The position numbers were made by a program, and so were the translations under genes. From Actinomycetota bacterium (GTDB lineage Bacteria > Actinomycetota > Thermoleophilia > UBA2241), in the NCBI GenBank assembly GCA_003164655.1, contig PLTW01000031.1, positions 2,284-11,340 on the forward strand: DNA of 9,057 nt, written 5' to 3'. How positions within the stretch are numbered: the stretch's first letter is position 1; each line of letters begins with the position of its first letter. Below the pieces are notes generated by a model. The model saw nothing but the letters and a program-made list of their open reading frames with translations. It was not told where the DNA came from and ran no database searches. This document shows, one piece after another, positions 1-5,966 of this stretch.

Positions 1-215
1 TCGCGTTCGCGGTCGATGAAGGTATCGGTACCCAGGCCGGGGATGCGCAGCACGTACCTGCCGGCCTCCGCGGCCCCTCCGGCCGCGCCGGCGACGGTGA
101 CCAGATAGTTGAAGTTGGTGATGCCGCCGCCGAGCACTTCCCAGCGGATGTCATTGCCGTGCCAGTCCTCGATCTTGCCGATGACCTCGTCGGGTGTGAT
201 GGTAGCGCTGGTCAT
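1..215 (-). CDS. LicA-like choline/ethanolamine kinase, N-terminal fragment (3' end off window)
   Basis: Only the first 71 codons are present; the gene runs off the left edge. The ATG at 215-213 follows a good ribosome binding site (GAGGGG, 7-nt spacer). The fragment shows the glycine-rich nucleotide-binding loop (LGGGITNFNYLVTV) and the YVLRIPGLGTDTFIDRER block typical of LicA-type choline kinases (protein-kinase-like/APH fold). It aligns almost without gaps to the N-terminus of the complete kinase at 4929-5855 (TPDE, DW, RW, LGGGITN, VLR.PG.GTD.FIDR shared), so the two are paralogues. It lies 123 bp downstream of an APC permease, as the other copy also follows a permease. Expected role: ATP-dependent phosphorylation of an imported amino alcohol in the cytoplasm. 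The catalytic HxDxxxxN and DWE motifs lie beyond the window and cannot be checked. Family is confident; substrate is inferred. Confidence 0.88.
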   Translation of the reverse strand, partial: MTSATITPDEVIGKIEDWHGNDIRWEVLGGGITNFNYLVTVAGAAGGAAEAGRYVLRIPGLGTDTFIDRER

Positions 216-254
216 GCGTGATCCCCTCGTCGTGGTGCTGCTCGAGCCCCGACG

Positions 255-269
255 CGCGGCCGAGCCGCG
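255..269 (-). other. Small GC hairpin in permease-kinase spacer
   Basis: The 123-bp spacer 216-338 between the permease stop and the partial kinase start holds a 6-bp inverted repeat (CGCGGC / GCCGCG) with a 3-nt loop. There is no T-run after it on the minus strand. It occupies the same relative place as the much stronger hairpin at 5899-5926 in the other permease-kinase pair, so it may be a weak attenuator, but a stem this short can arise by chance in GC-rich DNA. Nothing else is evident in the spacer apart from the kinase ribosome binding site. Confidence 0.22.
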
Positions 270-338
270 GGCGGCGGTGGCGGGCGGGTCGATTCGGTGG
301 CGATGGGCCGCGAGCGCAAAAGGCCTAGAGCCGCTGCC

Positions 339-1982
339 TCACTCGGGCGGCACTTCGAGGAAGGCATAGGAGATGTCTATGCCCTTGCCCTTCTGGTAGT
401 AGCGGCCGATCCAGTAGATGACCACGCTGAAGACGAAGATGCCGCCCACGATCGCGTAGGTGAGACCCGGTGAGGTGCCGGTCAAACCGTAGGCCGGCTT
501 CACCAGGAACGCGACCACGGCGGCCCCGCCGGCGACGAAGCCGATGAGCCCGAGGATGGTCACCAGCGGGATGCCGGCGAGCGTGTACTTGGCTCCCGGG
601 GAAGCCTCGTACAGCGCCTTGGCGCGGTAGGGCAGCAGGGCGGCCGCCAGGCAGCTGAGGACGAACACATAGCCGCAGGCGAACGTCACGCCGAGCGTAA
701 TGGTGTACCACTTCGTCACGTAGCTGTAGCCGACGATCGCGCACACGCCCAGCAGGAAGTAAACGAGGTGGGCGTTGACGGGAGTGCGGTAGCGCGAGTT
801 GACCTTCGAAAACCACGCCGGCAGCGTGCGGTCGAGCGACATGCCGACCATGACGCGCGTCATGCCGATGTAGCAGTTGCAGGTGATCTGCAGCGAGGCC
901 AGCATGAAGCTGACCGCCGCCAGCACGGTGATGATCGGGTTGGGCGAGATGATGATGGCGAACATGCCGGGGAAGGGGTACACCTTGCCGATGCCGGTGC
1001 CCGAGGCGCTGATGGCGCCGTAGTAGGAGGCCGAGGCGGCGTTGAAGAAGCCGGTGCCCACGGCGCGCTGCTCGGTCCAGGCGATGAGCGCCAGCACGAC
1101 GCCGACGGCGATGAGCGAACCGACGATGATGAACATCTGGTTCTTGAAGACGCGGGCGCCCTTGATCTCGCCGCCCTGCTCGACGCTGTAGGTGGCCCAC
1201 TGGGTACTGGTCCAGGCGATGGGGGCGGCGAGCAGCGTGGCCCCGAGCGCGAACTTCGGGAACAGCTTGAAGCCTGTCGAGGATACGTCGTGCTGCAGCC
1301 AGGTGTAGTAGGCGGGGTTCTTGTCGACGATCCCGTTGAAGTGGTTGATCGCCACCGCGAACTGGGCCGGCGAGGTGCGCAGGAACTGGGCGAGCATGAT
1401 GACCACGAGGATGCCGGTGCCGGCGAACATGAAGTACTGCAGACGCACGTAGTTCTTGAAGCCCGTCACCAGCAGGATCGCCATGAGCGCCGCGCCGATG
1501 ATGCTCGTGACCACGACACCCTGGTGGCCCTCGGCCCAGACGCCGGCATTGATCAGGCCCGTGCTGTTGTAGTGCACGCCGAGACCGAGGAACAGCGGCG
1601 CTAGGCCGAGGTTGGCAAAGAGCCAGCCGGCCAGGGCGACCCACTGCAGGATCCAGATCACGAAGCCGCTCATCACGATCGGGAAGCCGATGGCCCCGCC
1701 GAGCACGCGGCTCTGGAAGACGTAGTCACCGCCGCTGCGGGGCATCGCCGTCGCCATCCACACATACGCCAGGGCGATGGGCAGCTCGAGCAGGGTGGCA
1801 AACAGACAGGCCATCCACACCGCGACGCCCGGGAACGCCTCGGGCGCCCAGACGAACGTCCAGGGGAAGATGACGCCCATGGTGAGGAAGTTGTAGATGA
1901 ACGCCGACCAGGGCGACATGACCCTGGACAGCCCCGACGCCTTGCGAGAGAAGACCTCGGGCTTTGCGGCCGTTGCTTCCAT
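339..1982 (-). CDS. APC-superfamily amino acid/amine permease
   Basis: Integral membrane transporter of about 547 residues with roughly 12 hydrophobic segments, first near residues 26-45 and last just before the C-terminus. The APC signature at the end of the second hydrophobic region is clear (MPRSGGDYVF, residues 80-89), and a long amphipathic loop follows helix 8 (MTRVMVGMSLDRTLPAWF). The cytoplasmic tail ends in YYQKGKGIDISYAFLEVPPE; a 'GID...PPE' ending is common in APC permeases of this kind. An in-frame ATG lies 12 bp upstream (1994) but has no ribosome binding site; the ATG at 1982 is preceded by GGGGGTAGAG and is preferred. The gene is 63 bp downstream of the metallophosphoesterase and upstream of a choline-kinase-like gene, suggesting import of the kinase's substrate. 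It differs from the permease at 5967-7631 and lacks its ACT-type signatures. The substrate cannot be read from sequence. Confidence 0.92.
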   Translation of the reverse strand: MEATAAKPEVFSRKASGLSRVMSPWSAFIYNFLTMGVIFPWTFVWAPEAFPGVAVWMACLFATLLELPIALAYVWMATAMPRSGGDYVFQSRVLGGAIGFPIVMSGFVIWILQWVALAGWLFANLGLAPLFLGLGVHYNSTGLINAGVWAEGHQGVVVTSIIGAALMAILLVTGFKNYVRLQYFMFAGTGILVVIMLAQFLRTSPAQFAVAINHFNGIVDKNPAYYTWLQHDVSSTGFKLFPKFALGATLLAAPIAWTSTQWATYSVEQGGEIKGARVFKNQMFIIVGSLIAVGVVLALIAWTEQRAVGTGFFNAASASYYGAISASGTGIGKVYPFPGMFAIIISPNPIITVLAAVSFMLASLQITCNCYIGMTRVMVGMSLDRTLPAWFSKVNSRYRTPVNAHLVYFLLGVCAIVGYSYVTKWYTITLGVTFACGYVFVLSCLAAALLPYRAKALYEASPGAKYTLAGIPLVTILGLIGFVAGGAAVVAFLVKPAYGLTGTSPGLTYAIVGGIFVFSVVIYWIGRYYQKGKGIDISYAFLEVPPE

Positions 1983-2045
1983 CTCTACCCCCATGTCAGT
2001 TGAAAGACCGGATGACAGTACCAGTGCAGTGAAGAGCCGGGCCCC

Positions 2046-3047
2046 TTAGCCCGACGTCATTTGATAGCCGACCACCTTGCCGGGCTGCAGCGTGAAGATG
2101 CAGCCCCGGATGATGCCCTCGCCGTACTCGCTGCCCGGGTTGATGACCGTCGTGCGGCCGATGGTGACCAGGCCGCGCGACTCGTGGATGTGGCCGGTCA
2201 GGGCCAGGAGAGGCTTGTACTTTTCGATGACCTTGCGCACGGCGGTGCTGCCCGCGGGCGCCGACTGCGCGACGCCGGCGACCACGATCGGCGAAGGCGG
2301 GTCGGTCGACCAGTCGAGCTTGGGACAGTCGTCCAGGGTGCAGTCGTAGGGCGGCACGTGGAAGTTGAAGATGGCGCTTGTGAAGTCGTCGATACCCTGC
2401 ACGGCCTCCTCGAGGATCTCCTCGAGTGAGTCCTCGTCGACCTCGCGCGGGGTGTCCCACGGGGTCGGGTTGGAATACCCGCAGTTGGCAGTGGGGTAGA
2501 GATCGTCGACCATGACGACCCGGCCCTCGCAGTTGACCACATGCTCGCTGCGGACCTCGTCAAAGACGGTGAGCACCTCGGGCTGGTCGTCGTTACCGCC
2601 GGTCACATACCACTTGACGTTGGTCCCCTCGAGCCGTTCGTCGGCCAGGGCGATCCAGCGTTCGATGCGCTCGCGGGCCAGCTGCCGGAACTTGGCGTCG
2701 ATCTGCGCCTGGTCGGCCTGCATGGCGTGCAGCTCGTCTTCCTGCACGGTGACGTGGTAGAAGCCGAGCGTCTCGATGCGCTCCTTGATGGCCGCCAGGG
2801 CGTCGGCCCCGTCGATCGTCTCGGTCGTGCCCTGCAGCGTCACGCGGTAGTGGCTGTCGTGCTCGTGGACGATGGGCACGAGGAACTTGCCCATGATGTC
2901 GCCGCCCATGATGATGTGGTCGACCTTGTAGAACTTGGCGCAGTTCAGAAACTTGCGAAAGGTGCGCTCCGAGCCGTGGATGTCGGTCGCAAAGAAGAGT
3001 CGCGATTGCTTGTATCCGGCGCCGTCTTTCTTCTTGAAGAGTGCCAT
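2046..3047 (-). CDS. Calcineurin-like metallophosphoesterase with GNDD variant motif
   Basis: Predicted soluble protein of 333 residues with the ordered metal-ligand motifs of the calcineurin-like superfamily: ATDIHG (D22, H24), GGDIMG (D50), GGNDD (N152, D153), FNFHVPPYD (H230) and TGHIHES (H286, H288), then INPGSE. The third motif is normally GN(H/E)D, so GNDD puts an aspartate in the place of the usual catalytic histidine. About 100 residues separate motifs II and III, more than in compact family members; the insert (about 55-145) looks helical and charged. The ATG at 3047 has AGGA with a 7-nt spacer. The lysine-rich N-terminus (MALFKKK) is not a signal peptide. It starts 32 bp after the nucleotidyltransferase stop, so the two are probably co-transcribed and functionally linked. 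Likely hydrolyses a phosphomono- or diester; substrate unknown. Superfamily is secure, function is not. Confidence 0.9.
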   Translation of the reverse strand: MALFKKKDGAGYKQSRLFFATDIHGSERTFRKFLNCAKFYKVDHIIMGGDIMGKFLVPIVHEHDSHYRVTLQGTTETIDGADALAAIKERIETLGFYHVTVQEDELHAMQADQAQIDAKFRQLARERIERWIALADERLEGTNVKWYVTGGNDDQPEVLTVFDEVRSEHVVNCEGRVVMVDDLYPTANCGYSNPTPWDTPREVDEDSLEEILEEAVQGIDDFTSAIFNFHVPPYDCTLDDCPKLDWSTDPPSPIVVAGVAQSAPAGSTAVRKVIEKYKPLLALTGHIHESRGLVTIGRTTVINPGSEYGEGIIRGCIFTLQPGKVVGYQMTSG

Positions 3048-3079
3048 CCTGCCATCCTGTCCTTACGTCGTCCCGTGGC

Positions 3080-3892
3080 CTAGTCGATCTCCTTGTACCA
3101 TTTGACCTTGTCGCCGACCCTGGCCCGCAGGCGCCACTTCGTGCCTTTGGGATACTCGTCCATGGCGCTGAGCAGCTCGCCGACGCGCTGGGCGACGACG
3201 GCCCTGTCTTCGTCGCTCAGGTCGACGTGGGGGAGATAGCCGCGCACCTTCTCGAGGTTCATCGAGGACGTGCGCCACAGACCCCACTCGCCCGCGCACA
3301 GCTCGGCGATGCGGGCGGCGTTCACGTGGTCGTCGTCGTCGGCGGTCACGGCGTGCTCGCGCAGGAGCATGATCGTGTCGATGATGTCCTTCTCGTTGAT
3401 CTTGACGATCTGCATCTTCTCGAGGACTAGCTCGGCGAGGGGGATGGTGGGGTCGTCGATCTCGAGCCTGTTCTTCCAGGGGATGGGGTGGCAGAAGTCG
3501 AGCCTGTCCATGAAGACGTCGACATGGATGTGGTTCGTGGGGTTGTTGAAGATCAGCCTGCCGCCCTCGGCGTGGAAGGCGTTGATCTCGAGGTCCTCGT
3601 CGTAACCCAGCGAGACGAAGAGGTCGCGGATCTGCTTCGACTGCCTGCCGTACGCGGCGAAGTCGATGTCGGTGTACACGCGGTTGAGCTTGGCCTGAAT
3701 CCAGCCGAACTGCGGGCAATGATGGTGAAAGGCGAGGGCGCCGATAATGCGCAGGGGAATACCCTTCTGTTCGCCGGCCCGCACGACACGGAGAGCCTCG
3801 TCTTCGAACACCCTGGCCAGGTCGGCGTCGGGGCGACCCAGGCCGACCTCTGCACCGACCTCGCCGGCCGCACGTGCTGCTTCGTCGCTCAT
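3080..3892 (-). CDS. AbiEii-like polymerase-beta-fold nucleotidyltransferase
   Basis: 270-residue protein whose motifs match the minimal nucleotidyltransferase fold: IIGALAF (residues 49-55, in place of the usual hG[GS]), then R71-x-x-TDIDF (74-78, metal-binding D75 and D77), then HVDVF (123-127, third carboxylate D125). A helical stretch follows with LVLEKMQIVKINEKDIIDTIMLL, resembling the 'K...KDi.Dl..L' region of AbiEii/AbiGii-type proteins. All three acidic residues are present, so it is probably active. The C-terminus is basic and aromatic (KWRLRARVGDKVKWYKEID). The ATG at 3892 follows GGGAG with a 6-nt spacer. It resembles conserved uncharacterised bacterial proteins rather than a true abortive-infection toxin: no AbiEi-like antitoxin is adjacent, and the neighbours are a DeoR regulator (69 bp upstream) and a metallophosphoesterase (32 bp downstream). 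Likely transfers an NMP to a small molecule or protein; target unknown. Confidence 0.82.
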   Translation of the reverse strand: MSDEAARAAGEVGAEVGLGRPDADLARVFEDEALRVVRAGEQKGIPLRIIGALAFHHHCPQFGWIQAKLNRVYTDIDFAAYGRQSKQIRDLFVSLGYDEDLEINAFHAEGGRLIFNNPTNHIHVDVFMDRLDFCHPIPWKNRLEIDDPTIPLAELVLEKMQIVKINEKDIIDTIMLLREHAVTADDDDHVNAARIAELCAGEWGLWRTSSMNLEKVRGYLPHVDLSDEDRAVVAQRVGELLSAMDEYPKGTKWRLRARVGDKVKWYKEID

Positions 3893-3961
3893 GCCTTGCT
3901 CCCGAGTCGCTTGCCTGGTTCATGGTGGTGCCGCCCGTAACGCCTGGTGCCCATCGTCGAC

Positions 3962-4747
3962 CTAGATCACTTCACAGCGGGGCCCGGCCCGCCGGATCCG
4001 TTCACAGACCTCCGCGTCGATACCGCCGTCGACCAGCACCACGTCGACCTGGTCGAGGGGGCAGATGACGACGGCGCCGACGAGGCCGAACTTGCTGCTG
4101 TCGGCCAATACCACGACCTCGCCGCGCGTGCGCCGGATCATGGCGAGCTCGATGGCCGCGACGGCGATGCTCGGTGTTGTCAGACCCGCTCTGGCGTCGA
4201 GACAATCCGCCCCCAGGAACGCCTTGTCGGCGTAGAAGTGGCCGATCATGTCGAGCGACCACGAACCCTCGACAGCGTCGAGCGCGGGACGGTAGAGGCC
4301 TCCCAGAAAGACGAGCTCGAGTCGCGAACCGCGGGCTTCGGCAGCGGCCGCCAGGCTGTGCGTGACGACACGCGCCTCGAGGTGCGGGTCGATGTGGCGC
4401 AGCAGGTGCACCACCGTCGTGCCCGACCCGAGGAACACCGTGTCGTGCGGCTCGATCATGGCGGCGGCGGCCCTGGCGATGCGGTCTTTCTCGGCCGCGT
4501 GCGTCACGTAGTTCTCTTCGTAGCGGGGCTCGTCGGCCGGCTGCTGGCGGCGTACGGCGCCGCCATGAGTGCGGGCCAGCACGCCTTCCTGCTCGAGCAG
4601 CCTGAGGTCGCGGCGGATCGTGATCTCTGAGACGCCGAGGTCTTCGCTGAGTGTGGCGACCCGTACGGCCCGCCGGTTGCCGAGCGCCGCGACGATGCGC
4701 GCACGCCGTTCGGCGGGAAGCATCTCGCGAACGTCTGAAGCGGACAA
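3962..4747 (-). CDS. DeoR-family transcriptional repressor
   Basis: 261-residue regulator with a textbook DeoR winged helix at the N-terminus: VATLSEDLGVSEITIRRDL (residues 30-48), then LEQEGVLARTHGGAV (51-65). The C-terminal sugar-phosphate-isomerase-like sensor domain (DeoRC) shows FLGSGTT (105-111), an FLGG segment, ADKAFLGADCLDARAGLTT and LADSSKFG (214-221). Such proteins usually repress a catabolic operon and are released by a phosphorylated metabolite, which fits neighbouring kinases. The start is taken as TTG at 4747-4745 because AAGGAG lies 4 nt upstream; the first ATG (4723, residue 9) has no comparable site. It is the first gene after a strong promoter (4810-4837) with a repeat between promoter and start codon, suggesting autoregulation. 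It probably leads the operon that continues through the nucleotidyltransferase, phosphoesterase and permease. Confidence 0.93.
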   Translation of the reverse strand: MSASDVREMLPAERRARIVAALGNRRAVRVATLSEDLGVSEITIRRDLRLLEQEGVLARTHGGAVRRQQPADEPRYEENYVTHAAEKDRIARAAAAMIEPHDTVFLGSGTTVVHLLRHIDPHLEARVVTHSLAAAAEARGSRLELVFLGGLYRPALDAVEGSWSLDMIGHFYADKAFLGADCLDARAGLTTPSIAVAAIELAMIRRTRGEVVVLADSSKFGLVGAVVICPLDQVDVVLVDGGIDAEVCERIRRAGPRCEVI

Positions 4748-4776
4748 ACGACTCCTTCCCCCCGCGCTTCATCGAT

Positions 4777-4794
4777 CATGACCGGCCATGACCG
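4777..4794. repeat. Candidate DeoR operator: tandem CATGACCG repeat
   Basis: CATGACCG occurs twice, at 4777-4784 and 4787-4794, so the copies are exactly 10 bp (about one helical turn) apart. The same stretch also reads as an inverted repeat, TCATG / CATGA, with a 6-nt centre (4776-4791). It lies between the predicted transcription start and the repressor's start codon, a position suited to autorepression. DeoR-family operators are often short direct or inverted repeats. The assignment is inferred from position and symmetry. Confidence 0.4.
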
Positions 4795-4809
4795 TTCAAA
4801 GATGATCAG

Positions 4810-4837
4810 ATTTTAGGATCGCTTTTCGCGTTGTCAA
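4810..4837 (-). promoter_or_regulatory. Promoter of the deoR-led operon
   Basis: On the minus strand a perfect -35 box TTGACA (4837-4832) is followed after 16 nt by TAAAAT (4815-4810), one mismatch from the -10 consensus. Transcription would start near 4803, leaving a leader of about 55 nt before the TTG start at 4747. The surrounding bases are noticeably AT-richer than the rest of the window. It is the strongest sigma-70-type promoter visible here and points into the repressor gene. Confidence 0.75.
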
Positions 4838-4867
4838 GCGAGCGTCGCGGCGCCGGCGGCGGCGTGT

Positions 4868-4905
4868 GCGAGGGGGCGCGGCGCGAAAGCGCCGCGCCCC
4901 CTCGC
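4868..4905 (-). terminator. 17-bp GC hairpin after the choline-kinase-like gene
   Basis: A perfect 17-bp inverted repeat (4868-4884 and 4889-4905) with a 4-nt loop (GAAA on plus, TTTC on minus) begins 24 bp past the kinase stop. The stem is almost entirely G-C. There is no T-run on the minus strand after it, so it is not a canonical intrinsic terminator; hairpins without a U-tract are common after genes in GC-rich actinobacteria. It separates the kinase from the promoter of the downstream operon. It could also protect the 3' end of the transcript. Confidence 0.65.
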
Positions 4906-4928
4906 CGTGGTGGTTCGGGGACCCGGCG

Positions 4929-5855
4929 TCAGACGCCGGCCAGCCACGCGGGGTAGTCGGGGTCGGCGACGCCGCGCTCACCGCGCGCCAGGCGCTCCAT
5001 GCCCCATTCCATGTAGTCGAAGTCGATCTTGGAGACGGTGTGCTGGATCATCGCCCACACGCCCCACCACACGCCGGAGACGATCCTGAAGAGCATCATG
5101 CGACCGAACAGCCTTTCGTCCATGGCGCCGCAGTAGGTCTCGATGATGAGGCGCTCCTCCGCGCGTGTGAACGGATGCTCCATGACGAAGTCGCCGAGGT
5201 CGAAGAACGGATCGGTCATGCCGCCGTACTCCCAGTCGATGATCCACATCTTGCCGGCGGCGTCGATGATGAAGTTCTCGGAGAGCAGGTCGTTGTGGCA
5301 GGCGACGTCGCGCGGCTTGTGACGGGCCGTGGCCTTCTCGATGTCGTCCATCACGGCCAGCATGGCCTCGAGACGCTGGGGCATGGGGGCCTTCAGGTCG
5401 CGGGCGATCCTGGTGTAGTCGCGCAGCATCTGAAAGACGTCGATGGGGTGGCCGAAGACGGCGTTGTCGTGGAACACGCGGATCGTCTCGACCGCCTGGC
5501 GAAGGTGATCGGGATGGCCGGCCATGGTCTCGGGGTGCAGGAGCTCGCCGTCGACGAAGACGATCACCATGGCCTTCTCGGGCTCGATCACGTAGGCGAC
5601 CTCGGGCGCCACACCGACCCGGGCCGCCTCGATCATGCACTCGCGCTCGACGTCGCGGTCGATGAACATGTCGGTGCCGACCCCGGGCACCCGCAGCACG
5701 AACTTGCCGCCGCCGGGGTTACCCCAGCCACCGTTCACGGTGACGATGTAGTTGTGATTGGTGATGCCGCCGCCGAGCTCCTCCCAGCGCACGTCCTTGT
5801 CGTTCCAGTCGACGATGCGCTTGATGGCCTCGTCGGGGGTCAGCCCATGTGCCAT
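4929..5855 (-). CDS. LicA-like choline/ethanolamine kinase
   Basis: 308-residue cytoplasmic kinase of the choline kinase/APH fold. The N-lobe has the glycine-rich loop LGGGITNHNY (27-36), the strand lysine in KFVLRVPG (51-58) and GTDMFIDRDVER (60-71), characteristic of LicA-type choline kinases. The C-lobe has the Brenner motif CHNDLLSEN (186-194, catalytic D189, metal-binding N194) and IDWEYGGMTDPFFDLG (206-221, metal-binding D207). All key residues are intact and the length is normal. An in-frame ATG lies 42 bp upstream (5897), but the ATG at 5855 gives the N-terminus that matches the paralogue at 1-215 (TPDE...DW...RW) and follows a purine-rich AAAGAAG, so it is chosen. The gene is 111 bp downstream of an ACT-type permease, with a terminator-like hairpin between. 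Choline or ethanolamine is the best guess for substrate; other small amino alcohols are possible. Confidence 0.9.
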   Translation of the reverse strand: MAHGLTPDEAIKRIVDWNDKDVRWEELGGGITNHNYIVTVNGGWGNPGGGKFVLRVPGVGTDMFIDRDVERECMIEAARVGVAPEVAYVIEPEKAMVIVFVDGELLHPETMAGHPDHLRQAVETIRVFHDNAVFGHPIDVFQMLRDYTRIARDLKAPMPQRLEAMLAVMDDIEKATARHKPRDVACHNDLLSENFIIDAAGKMWIIDWEYGGMTDPFFDLGDFVMEHPFTRAEERLIIETYCGAMDERLFGRMMLFRIVSGVWWGVWAMIQHTVSKIDFDYMEWGMERLARGERGVADPDYPAWLAGV

Positions 5856-5898
5856 GGCGTCTTCTTTCGGTCGAGCGTTGTCGCTGTGCGGGAACAAA

Positions 5899-5926
5899 GG
5901 CGGGCGGCGCTGACGCGCCGCCCGCC
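5899..5926 (-). terminator. Intrinsic terminator/attenuator between permease and kinase
   Basis: A perfect 12-bp stem, GGCGGGCGGCGC with its complement and a 4-nt loop, is followed on the minus strand by TTTGTT (5898-5893). It begins 41 bp after the permease stop. It has both parts of an intrinsic terminator for minus-strand transcription. No promoter is obvious in the 43 bp between it and the kinase start, so the kinase is probably reached by read-through, making this hairpin a likely device for lowering kinase expression relative to the permease. Confidence 0.75.
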
Positions 5927-5966
5927 CTGCGTGCTACCCGATGTCTCGTTTGAACCGAGCGGTCAC

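Noticed and set aside
325..1644. Minus-strand open frame of 439 codons overlapping the first permease
   Set aside because: It is a different frame of the permease gene and translates to Arg/His/Gly-rich sequence with no hydrophobic pattern or motif.
1983..2045. Separate promoter for the first permease
   Set aside because: The 63-bp spacer after the phosphoesterase holds no convincing -35/-10 pair, so co-transcription is preferred.
2541..3083. Plus-strand open frame of 180 codons opposite the metallophosphoesterase
   Set aside because: Antisense to a gene with complete catalytic motifs; no domain or independent ribosome binding site seen.
3080..3892. AbiE-type toxin-antitoxin or abortive-infection defence module
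   Set aside because: The nucleotidyltransferase fold is similar, but no AbiEi-like winged-helix antitoxin is adjacent and the neighbours are metabolic. The DeoR protein has a DeoRC sensor domain and is not an antitoxin.
3063..3923. Alternative 286-codon minus-strand frame over the nucleotidyltransferase
   Set aside because: The frame starting at 3892 carries the GALAF, TDIDF and HVDVF motifs and a good ribosome binding site; the alternative gives only Arg-rich sequence.
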